This document shows, in pieces, positions 57,772 to 64,000 of a DNA stretch of 64,000 bases. Origin of the DNA: Candidatus Kouleothrix ribensis. GTDB lineage: Bacteria; Chloroflexota; Chloroflexia; Chloroflexales; Roseiflexaceae. The stretch lies in assembly GCA_016722075.1 (NCBI GenBank), contig JADKGW010000001.1, positions 2,418,001 through 2,482,000 on the forward strand, in the 5' to 3' direction. Made by a program: the position numbers and the translations under genes. How positions within the stretch are numbered: position 1 is the stretch's first letter; every line of letters starts with the position of its first letter. The notes beneath the pieces are model-generated. The model searched no databases, had not been told where the DNA came from, and saw only the letters and a list, made by a program, of their open reading frames with translations.

Positions 57772-58401
57772 ATGAGCATTCCTCTGGTTTCGCGGGTGCA
57801 GGCCTGGCCGGCCCGCACATGGCTGCTAGGCCTGGCGGCAGTGATCGCCGGGCTGGCGCTGGTGCTGGCCGGGCGATTTGCGCGCCCGTATACCTTCCAC
57901 GGCTCGCTGATCGAGTCGCCGGCCCCTGCGCCCGATTTTACCCTGAACGACCAGCATGGCCAGCCATTCCGCCTGAGCGACCAGGCCGGCAAGGTGGTGC
58001 TGCTCTACTTCGGCTACACCGCATGCCCGGATGTCTGCCCAACCACACTGGCCGAGTTCAAGCTGGCGCGCGCACGGCTGGGGCCACTGGCCGACCAGGC
58101 GCGCTTTGTGTTCGTCACGATCGATCCGCGGCGCGACACCGCCGCGCTGCTGCGCACCTACCTGGCCGACTTCGACGCTTCGTTCGTGGGGCTCACCGGC
58201 ACACCGCGCGAGCTACAGCCGGCCTGGCACGCCTATGGCGTGTATGTCGACGCGCGGCCTGGCCTGGAGACGATCGACCACACCAACCGGGTGTATGTGA
58301 TCGATACGCGCGGGCGGCTGCGGCTGACCTACTCGCTCGATACGAATGCGTCGGCACTGGCCGACGATGTGCGTGAGCTGATCGGCGAGGCGCGCCAGTA
58401 G
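57772..58401 (+). CDS. SCO1/SenC/PrrC family copper chaperone
   Basis: A 209-residue membrane-anchored thioredoxin-fold protein. An N-terminal helix (TWLLGLAAVIAGLALVLAGRF) precedes FTLNDQHGQPFRLSDQAGKVVLLYFGYTACPDVCPTTLAEF with the copper-binding CxxxC, and the third ligand His in IDHTNRVYVID. It delivers copper to the CuA site of subunit II. The ATG at 57772 starts the signal-anchor; the longer frame has no support. Context with the oxidase genes confirms the role. Confidence 0.9.
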   Translation: MSIPLVSRVQAWPARTWLLGLAAVIAGLALVLAGRFARPYTFHGSLIESPAPAPDFTLNDQHGQPFRLSDQAGKVVLLYFGYTACPDVCPTTLAEFKLARARLGPLADQARFVFVTIDPRRDTAALLRTYLADFDASFVGLTGTPRELQPAWHAYGVYVDARPGLETIDHTNRVYVIDTRGRLRLTYSLDTNASALADDVRELIGEARQ

Positions 58402-58466
58402 GCGGCTCTTAGCGATACTTCTTAATCCTGCTGTGAGCAGTTCACAGCAAATCGAATAGAGGCTCT

Positions 58467-58985
58467 ATGCGCTTGCTTAGATCGCCAATTGTGCGCCGCC
58501 TGCTGATCAGCTTTGTGATCGGCCTGGTGCTGGCCTGGGGCATGAGCGAGGTTTCGTTTGCGCTGCTGCGAGACAGCAGCGACCATGTGCCGCAGCGGGT
58601 CGAGCTCGATATTCCAGCCGGTACGGCTGATCGCGTGGCCGCCGGCGAAGCGGTGCCGTCGCTGCCGCCCGAGATGGTGTTTGTGGTGGGCGATGTGCTG
58701 GTAGTGCGCAACGACGATCTGGTCAGCCATCAGCTTGGCCCGGTGTGGGTGCCGCCGGGCAGCAGCGCCAGCCTGGCGCTCGAGCGCCCCGACAAATACT
58801 CATATGCGTGCAGCTTTCAGCCGAGCCGCTACCTGGGCCTCGATGTGCGCTCGCGCGTCACGCTGACCACACGGGTGCTGGCGATCGTATTGGCGGGGCC
58901 GCCCATGGGCGTGCTGATCGGCATCTATAGCCTGATCGTCCGCCCGGTGCGCCAACCGCCGGCCGCGCGCCCGGCGCTACCATAG
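58467..58985 (+). CDS. cupredoxin-like membrane protein in the oxidase cluster
   Basis: A 172-residue protein with a membrane helix at each end (ISFVIGLVLAWGMSEVSF; VLAIVLAGPPMGVLIGIYSLIV) and an extracytoplasmic beta domain between. The domain has DVLVVRNDDLVSHQLGPVWVPPGSSASL and SYACSFQPSRYLGLDV, i.e. His and Cys at cupredoxin-like positions, but no clear His-x-x-Met ending. It may bind copper and help assemble the oxidase; that is inferred from pattern and position between SCO and SURF1. I do not know a named family. Confidence 0.65.
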   Translation: MRLLRSPIVRRLLISFVIGLVLAWGMSEVSFALLRDSSDHVPQRVELDIPAGTADRVAAGEAVPSLPPEMVFVVGDVLVVRNDDLVSHQLGPVWVPPGSSASLALERPDKYSYACSFQPSRYLGLDVRSRVTLTTRVLAIVLAGPPMGVLIGIYSLIVRPVRQPPAARPALP

Positions 58986-59038
58986 GCGCAGATCGCCCGG
59001 CGCAGCAGCGCGCAGCTACGAAAGCGGAGCCTGCTCCA

Positions 59039-59821
59039 ATGGCCAAGCTACTCTTCAGCAAGCAATGGTGGTGGTCGACACTGCTGGTGTTTGCCGCGCT
59101 GGCGGTGATGATTCGCCTGGGGATCTGGCAGCTCGATCGGCTGGCCCAGCGGCGCGCGTTCAACGCGCGCGTGGCCGCCCAGCAGGCGCGCCCACCGTTT
59201 GAGCTGGCCGGCAGCGCGCTCGATGCCGATCTCGCGGCTATGGAGTATCGGGCCGTTACAGTGACCGGCAGCTACGACCATAGCCAGGAGGTTGCGCTAC
59301 GCAACCAGGTACACGACGGACAGCCGGGCGTGCGGCTGCTGACGCCGCTGCTGATCGCCGGCACCGACCGGGCCGTGCTGGTCGATCGCGGCTGGATACC
59401 GGCCGATCAAGCCGCGCCCGAGCAGCGCGCGCAGTTTGCCGAGCCAGGCACGGTGGTGGTGCGCGGGGTGATCCGGGCCTCGCAGAGCCAGCCCGATTTT
59501 GGTGGCGTGGCCGATCCGCCGAGCGCGCCGGGTGAGCGGCTGCTGACCTGGAATATGGCAAATGTCGCCCGGATCACCCAGCAGACCACGCTGCCGCTGC
59601 TGCCGGTGTATGTGCAGCAGGCCCCCGACCCAAGCTGGCAGCGGCTGCCGGCGCGCGGCTTACCCGAGCTTGATTTGAGCGAGGGGCCGCACCTGGGCTA
59701 CGCCGTGCAGTGGTTCGTGTTTGCGGCCGTGCTGCTGCTGGGCTACCCGCGCTACCTGTGGCAGCAGGCGCGGGCGGCTGGTGCGCACCCGGCCACAGCC
59801 CAGCTCGAAGAGCCGATCTAG
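59039..59821 (+). CDS. SURF1 family oxidase assembly protein
   Basis: A 260-residue protein with the SURF1 pattern: an N-terminal helix WWWSTLLVFAALAVMIRLGIWQLDRLAQRRAFN, the central YRAVTVTGSYDHSQEVALRNQVHDGQPGVRLLTPLL, VLVDRGWIPAD, and a C-terminal helix after LGYAVQWFVFAAVLLLGYPRYL. SURF1 helps insert haem a into subunit I. It closes the oxidase cluster. Haem A synthase genes (ctaA, ctaB) are not in the window. Confidence 0.92.
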   Translation: MAKLLFSKQWWWSTLLVFAALAVMIRLGIWQLDRLAQRRAFNARVAAQQARPPFELAGSALDADLAAMEYRAVTVTGSYDHSQEVALRNQVHDGQPGVRLLTPLLIAGTDRAVLVDRGWIPADQAAPEQRAQFAEPGTVVVRGVIRASQSQPDFGGVADPPSAPGERLLTWNMANVARITQQTTLPLLPVYVQQAPDPSWQRLPARGLPELDLSEGPHLGYAVQWFVFAAVLLLGYPRYLWQQARAAGAHPATAQLEEPI

Positions 59822-59851
59822 CGCATAAGCGCCGCAGGCCCCTGGCGCACC

Positions 59852-61798
59852 CTAACGCCGGCGCGCCGGCTTCGCCACCCCGCCCAGCAACTGCCGGTAC
59901 CGCGTGATCGCGGGGTTATCCGGATCAATGCCAGCCCACATGTCGAGCCAGGTGCGCGCTGCATCGTGCTTGTCGAGCGCGATGTCCACATCGATGCGCG
60001 TGCTGAAGAGCATGGCTGCCTCGGCGTAATGCAGCCGCCGGCGCTTGAACAGCGGCGCGAGCAGCTCCTCGGCCGCGGCCGGGTCGCCGTCGCGTAGCTG
60101 CAGGCGTGCCAGCGCCACCCCTGCGAAAATATAGTCGGGGAAGCGCGCGTGGATCTCGCGAGTCAGCGCCTCGGCCGCTTCCCGGCGCCCCTGCTGCTCG
60201 TAGGCCAGCGCCAGATTATTCAGCAGCGCGGGCGATTCGGGTTCGAGGGCCAGCGCCTGCTTGAGCAGTTGCTCGGCCTTGGCACCCTGGCGGGCATGCA
60301 GCGCCTCGGTCGCCCGGAGCGCCAGCGGCTCGACCTGCGGCCCGAATGAGCTGGTCGGCTCGCCCGAGATCTCGAAGCCCATCAGCTCGAGATCAGACCA
60401 CTTGCCATCGATCCACATGCGAATCTTGCGGTCGGGAATCAGGTCGGCGCCGTCGGCCAGCCCGGCCGCCTGGTTGCGCATGCTATCCGGGCCGCGCTGG
60501 CTGCGGGCGAAGTCGTACAGCGCGGCGTGCAGCTCAGGCGTGGCGGCCGTCTCGGCCAGCATCAGCGCGAACTGGCGCGCGGTTGGGTCGCCGCGGTCGA
60601 GCAAGATCGGCGCCAGCGCAGCAATATCGGGGCGCTGCGCGAGAAACGTGCGTATGGCGCGGGTAGGTACCTCGTTGCCGCGATGGGTGCCGACCGCCTC
60701 GGCGATCTGCGCGATCGTCGTGCTGCTGACCCAGTGCGCGAAATCGTAGGGCCAGGGCGCGTGGCGCTGGCCGATCGGCTTGCGCATGTCGGCCAGGTTG
60801 GCGCGGGCGATCTCTAGCCCTGGGTTGAGCTTCAGCGCCTGCTGCCACAGCCGCAGTGCGGCGTGCTCGCGGCCCTGGCGCAGCTCGGCCACTGCGGCCA
60901 GGTGATACAGCAGCGCCACCTCAGCGCCGCGCGGCGCGGGATCCTGCTGGGCGCGCTCGAATGTCGCCAGCACGCCCTCGTCGTCGCCCAGGAAGCTGAG
61001 TGCCTCGGCGACCTTGAGCCACTTATCGGCGGCCGGCTGGTCGGACTGGCGCAGCCGTACGGCGTATTCGTGCGCACGATCGGGCTGGCCGAGCCGGCAG
61101 TGGAAGTACACCAGGTTAGCCAGCGCGTGGACATTGGCAGGCTCGAACGCCAGCACGCGCTGCGCAGTTGCAATCGCCAGATCAACCTGATCGGTCAGCA
61201 GATACGACTGGCTCAGGTTATTCAGCGCCGGCGCGAAGTCGGGCTTGCGCGCAAGCAGCTGCTCGGCGAATGCAGGCACGGCCGCGAACTCGCCGCGGCT
61301 GAGCGCGCCCTGGAGCGCCTCGTGCAGCTCGGCGAACTCCAGCGCGGCCGTCCCGGTCAGCCCGCTCTGATCAAGCAGCTCGTCGATCACAGCTTCGAGC
61401 TTGCCGATGTTGGTGCGCACCTCGGCCGCGCGCGGGCTGCGCGGGTGCTGCTCGAGAAAGCGCTGGAATATGCGCAGCGCCAGCGCCGGGCGACCGTTGA
61501 TCAGGTAGGCGTCGCCCAGCTCGATCTGCAGGTTCGCATCATCGGGCGTGAGCGCCAGCAGGCTCTCGCAGGCACGCTGGTACGGCCCCAGATCCTTCAG
61601 CCGGTAATGAAGATCGGCCAGCTTGCGCAGTATGGCCGGCTGGTCGGGGTAGCGCCGGTGCAGCGACTCGAGCACGTGGCGCGCCTCGATCAGCTTGCGC
61701 TGCTGGATCAGCCGGTCGACCTCTTTCAGCCCAGACGCAGGCGATTCGGGCGGGCGAGGCGCAGCGCTCGGCTTGCGGCCCTGTGGCTTATGCGGCAT
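59852..61798 (-). CDS. tetratricopeptide repeat protein
   Basis: A 648-residue soluble protein built largely of TPR units. Examples are HYRLKDLGPYQRACESLLALTPDDANLQIELGDAYLINGRPALAL (N-terminal), NLSQSYLLTDQVDLAIATAQRVLAFEPANVHALANL and NNLALAYEQQGRREAAEAL (C-terminal). A middle part (about 330-480) is not TPR and contains a segment on relative positions of Trp/His (APWPYDFAHWV). Its ATG directly follows the uvrC stop with no gap, so the two are co-translated. Function unknown; protein-protein scaffolding is expected. Confidence 0.85.
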   Translation of the reverse strand: MPHKPQGRKPSAAPRPPESPASGLKEVDRLIQQRKLIEARHVLESLHRRYPDQPAILRKLADLHYRLKDLGPYQRACESLLALTPDDANLQIELGDAYLINGRPALALRIFQRFLEQHPRSPRAAEVRTNIGKLEAVIDELLDQSGLTGTAALEFAELHEALQGALSRGEFAAVPAFAEQLLARKPDFAPALNNLSQSYLLTDQVDLAIATAQRVLAFEPANVHALANLVYFHCRLGQPDRAHEYAVRLRQSDQPAADKWLKVAEALSFLGDDEGVLATFERAQQDPAPRGAEVALLYHLAAVAELRQGREHAALRLWQQALKLNPGLEIARANLADMRKPIGQRHAPWPYDFAHWVSSTTIAQIAEAVGTHRGNEVPTRAIRTFLAQRPDIAALAPILLDRGDPTARQFALMLAETAATPELHAALYDFARSQRGPDSMRNQAAGLADGADLIPDRKIRMWIDGKWSDLELMGFEISGEPTSSFGPQVEPLALRATEALHARQGAKAEQLLKQALALEPESPALLNNLALAYEQQGRREAAEALTREIHARFPDYIFAGVALARLQLRDGDPAAAEELLAPLFKRRRLHYAEAAMLFSTRIDVDIALDKHDAARTWLDMWAGIDPDNPAITRYRQLLGGVAKPARRR

Positions 61799-63832
61799 CT
61801 AGAGTAACCCCTTAATTTCTTCTGCACTCTTGCGCGTCATACCCGGCACGGCCGCGAGCTGCTCGACTGTGGCGGCGCGAATACCGTCGAGCGAGCCAAA
61901 CGCCAGCAGCAGGGCGCGCCGGCGCTTCGGCCCGATGCCTGGAACTTCCTCGAGTGTCGAGCTTAGCGCCGACTTGGCGCGCAGGCTGCGGTGATAGTGC
62001 TTGGCGAAACGGTCGGTCTCTTCGTCGATCGCCTGGATCAGCCGCAGCGCGGCGCTGTCGCGCTTGAGCACGATCAGCTCGGCCGCGCCGGGCCGCAGCA
62101 GGTCGAAGCGGTCGCGGTTGGTGCCCTTCACCACACCGATGGTCGGAAGATGCGCGAAGTTCAGCTCGCGCAGCACCTCGATCGCGCCATTCAGCTGGCC
62201 GGCGCCGCCGTCGATCAAGATCAGATCGGGCAGCTCGGCCCAGGTCTCGTCGTCGGCCTGCTGCGTGTCGGCGGGTGCCTCGCCGGGGGCCGTACTGCTC
62301 TGAACGGCCTCGATCGCGTCCTGGCGCGCGTTCGCCTCGTCGATCGCGCGCTGCTGCGGAGAAGCCGTGCTCATAACCGAGAGCGCCGGACTCACAACGT
62401 CGCCGGCCGCCTCGGCCGCGCGCTTGAAGCGGCGCCGGATCACCTCCTGGATCGAGGCAACATCATTTGCGCCGGCCACCGTCTTGATCTTGAACTTGCG
62501 GTAGCGGCTCTTCTTGGGTTCGCCATGCTCAAACACCACCATAGCGCCGACCGAGTTGGTACCCTGGGTATTCGAGATATCGTAGCATTCGATCCGCGCC
62601 GGCAGGCCAGGCAGCCCCAGCAGGTCACGGATCTCGCTAAGACTCGCGACAGCCTTCTGCTCGGTGTTGAGCCACTGCAGCCGCATCTCGTCGAGCTTCT
62701 GGCGCGCATTCTGGGCCGCCAGCTCGATCAGCTTGCGCTTCTCGCCACGGCGCGGCACCTGGATCTCGACGCGGTGGCCGCGGCGCTGCGCCAGCCACTG
62801 CTCGATGATCACCGGCTCCTCGACATGATCGGCCAGCAGGATGTTCGGCGGCACCTGTGCGGCGCTGTCGTAGAACTGAGTCAGGAACGACGAGAGCAGC
62901 TGCCCATCGTCCTCGTCTTCGGTATTCTGCAGCGCGAACGGCTCGGAGCCGATCAGCTTGCCGCCGCGAATATAGAACACCTGCACCACCGCCGAGCCAT
63001 TCTCGCGCGCGAAGGCGATCACGTCCTGGTCGGTGTCGACCGTACGCAGCACCTGCTGGCGCTGGCTGATCTGCTCGATGTCGCGGATCTGGTCGCGGAT
63101 GTAGGCGGCACGCTCATACTCCATGTGCTCGGCGGCGTGGGCCATGCGCTGGCGCAGATCACGCACGACCTGCTCGGTCTTGCCTTCGAGGAAGCGGCAG
63201 ACCGACTCGATCGTGGCGCGGTACTCCTCGCGCTCGACCAAGCCGGGCACGCATGGCCCCAGGCAGCGATGGATGTCGTAGTACATACATGGTTTGCCGA
63301 GCTTGCGATGGCGGTTGAACTTCTCGTCTTTACAATCATAGGGCGGGCGAAATGAGAACAGCCGGTTCAGCTCCTTCAGCACGCGCTTAACCGCGCCGGC
63401 GCTCGAGTAGGGCCCAAAGTAGCGCGAGCCGTCGTCGGGCGTGACGCGCGTGCTGAAGATCCGCGGCCACTGCTCGTGCAGCGTCACGCGGATGAACGGG
63501 TAGCTCTTGTTATCCTTGAGTAGGATATTGTACTTGGGCTGGTGCTGCTTGATCAGGTTCATCTCGAGCAGCAGCGCCTCGAGCTCGGAGGTCGTGAGGA
63601 TGATCGCGAAGTCGGCGATCTGCGCGACCAGCCGGCGTGTCTTCGAGCTAAGGCCGCGCGGCGCACCAAAGTACGAGCGCATACGATCGCGCAGCTGCTT
63701 GCTCTTGCCGACGTACAGGATCGCGCCGTGCGCGTCCTTCCAGATATATACGCCCGGCGCAAGCGGCACGTTCTTCAGCCGCTCCTGGAAGTGCTCGGGG
63801 TCGATGATCGCCGTATACGAAAGGTTCGGCAT
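61799..63832 (-). CDS. uvrC: UvrABC system protein C
   Basis: A 677-residue excision-repair endonuclease. The N-terminal GIY-YIG nuclease reads GVYIWKDAHGAILYVGKSKQLRDRMRSYF; a cysteine-containing region has GKPCMYYDIHRCLGPC; the UVR motif lies near residues 205-245; the RNase H-like endonuclease has ECYDISNTQGTNSVGAMVVFE and LILIDGGAGQLNGA; tandem helix-hairpin-helix motifs end the protein (EEVPGIGPKRRRALL, AAVPGMTRKSAEEIKGLL). It cuts both sides of a lesion with UvrB. Length is slightly above average because of an insertion around residue 480-520 (Ala/Ser/Gln-rich). Confidence 0.97.
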   Translation of the reverse strand: MPNLSYTAIIDPEHFQERLKNVPLAPGVYIWKDAHGAILYVGKSKQLRDRMRSYFGAPRGLSSKTRRLVAQIADFAIILTTSELEALLLEMNLIKQHQPKYNILLKDNKSYPFIRVTLHEQWPRIFSTRVTPDDGSRYFGPYSSAGAVKRVLKELNRLFSFRPPYDCKDEKFNRHRKLGKPCMYYDIHRCLGPCVPGLVEREEYRATIESVCRFLEGKTEQVVRDLRQRMAHAAEHMEYERAAYIRDQIRDIEQISQRQQVLRTVDTDQDVIAFARENGSAVVQVFYIRGGKLIGSEPFALQNTEDEDDGQLLSSFLTQFYDSAAQVPPNILLADHVEEPVIIEQWLAQRRGHRVEIQVPRRGEKRKLIELAAQNARQKLDEMRLQWLNTEQKAVASLSEIRDLLGLPGLPARIECYDISNTQGTNSVGAMVVFEHGEPKKSRYRKFKIKTVAGANDVASIQEVIRRRFKRAAEAAGDVVSPALSVMSTASPQQRAIDEANARQDAIEAVQSSTAPGEAPADTQQADDETWAELPDLILIDGGAGQLNGAIEVLRELNFAHLPTIGVVKGTNRDRFDLLRPGAAELIVLKRDSAALRLIQAIDEETDRFAKHYHRSLRAKSALSSTLEEVPGIGPKRRRALLLAFGSLDGIRAATVEQLAAVPGMTRKSAEEIKGLL

Positions 63833-63872
63833 GGCATTTGGCCGGGCGCCCTGCTGGCCGCTGCGGCGCTGT

Positions 63873-63878
63873 AGTATA
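63873..63878 (-). promoter_or_regulatory. possible -10 box of uvrC
   Basis: Reverse-strand TATACT about 40 bases before the uvrC ATG; the -35 region is weak. The remaining bases to 64000 hold no feature I can support. Confidence 0.35.
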
Positions 63879-64000
63879 TGACGCCAGATCCGGATGTAGG
63901 CGTGTGTTCAGCAGCGCAGGCTGGTGAGCGCAGCCGACCCACGTACAACCAGCATCCCACGCTGTATCCGGCTCGAGCATGAAAATAGAACGGGCGTAGT

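Noticed and set aside
61991..63355. 454-codon forward frame opposite uvrC
   Set aside because: It is an antisense shadow of an unambiguous uvrC gene.

Overview
This is a 64 kb stretch of GC-rich (by eye well above 60 percent) bacterial chromosome, densely packed with housekeeping and accessory genes on both strands. Gene content and style suggest a filamentous Chloroflexota bacterium of the Roseiflexus/Kouleothrix kind: a YSHP-type (A2) caa3 oxidase cluster, a fused biotin carboxylase-BCCP, a DUF3048 lipoprotein, a solute-binding/VWA fusion lipoprotein, and many Ala/Gly/Arg-rich proteins. That placement is my inference from recognition and was not tested. No rRNA, tRNA, CRISPR array, prophage or complete insertion sequence was recognised.

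Layout. 0-8.5 kb: lipid acyltransferase, membrane zinc protease, small YtxH-like proteins, biotin carboxylase-BCCP, a DapA-family aldolase, a coiled-coil protein with an SDR dehydrogenase, and two tandem Fic/Doc toxin-like genes behind a small ORF. 8.6-21.9 kb: pyruvate phosphate dikinase, GNAT acetyltransferase, a TgpA-like transglutaminase, a membrane-anchored AAA-type ATPase, a receiver-HTH-membrane protein, a NACHT-like HEAT-repeat protein and a queuosine-mannosyltransferase-family glycosyltransferase. 22-29.7 kb: DUF3048 lipoprotein, the dnaX-ybaB-recR cluster, a DUF4349 lipoprotein, a zinc-finger-like small protein, a methyltransferase and a two-lobed retropepsin-like protein. 29.6-41.5 kb: SBP/VWA lipoprotein, a PTPS-III-like pterin enzyme, an Hsp70-like ATPase, an Lnt-like acyltransferase, a NarL-type two-component pair, pyrE, two unknown genes and an MFS exporter with an unusual leader. 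42.3-53.3 kb: membrane MutS-like ATPase, LsrG-like monooxygenase, iron alcohol dehydrogenase, a polar amino-acid ABC transporter, a CaiB CoA-transferase, a 1-kb array of palindromic modules, an RHH-like protein and TlyA. 53.6-59.8 kb: cytochrome c oxidase operon (subunits II, I, IV, III), SCO, a cupredoxin-like membrane protein and SURF1. 59.8-64 kb: TPR protein and uvrC.

The most interesting material is non-coding or repeat-like. (1) A roughly 970-bp array at 51.0-52.0 kb is built from a 64-bp core plus optional 9-bp and 33-bp modules, each core folding into successive hairpins. (2) Two 123-bp non-autonomous elements of identical length are each flanked by an exact 8-bp duplication with CTAG at its centre, and each sits on the stop codon of the neighbouring gene. 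(3) A near-perfect 64-bp palindrome is inserted in frame inside tlyA. (4) A leader with a 14-codon ORF and two strand-specific terminators precedes the MFS exporter. (5) A dispersed intergenic repeat family carries the core GCTGCCGCAGGC. Protein-level curiosities are the degenerate NACHT/HEAT protein next to a receiver-HTH-membrane protein, the tandem Doc pair and the duplicated retropepsin.
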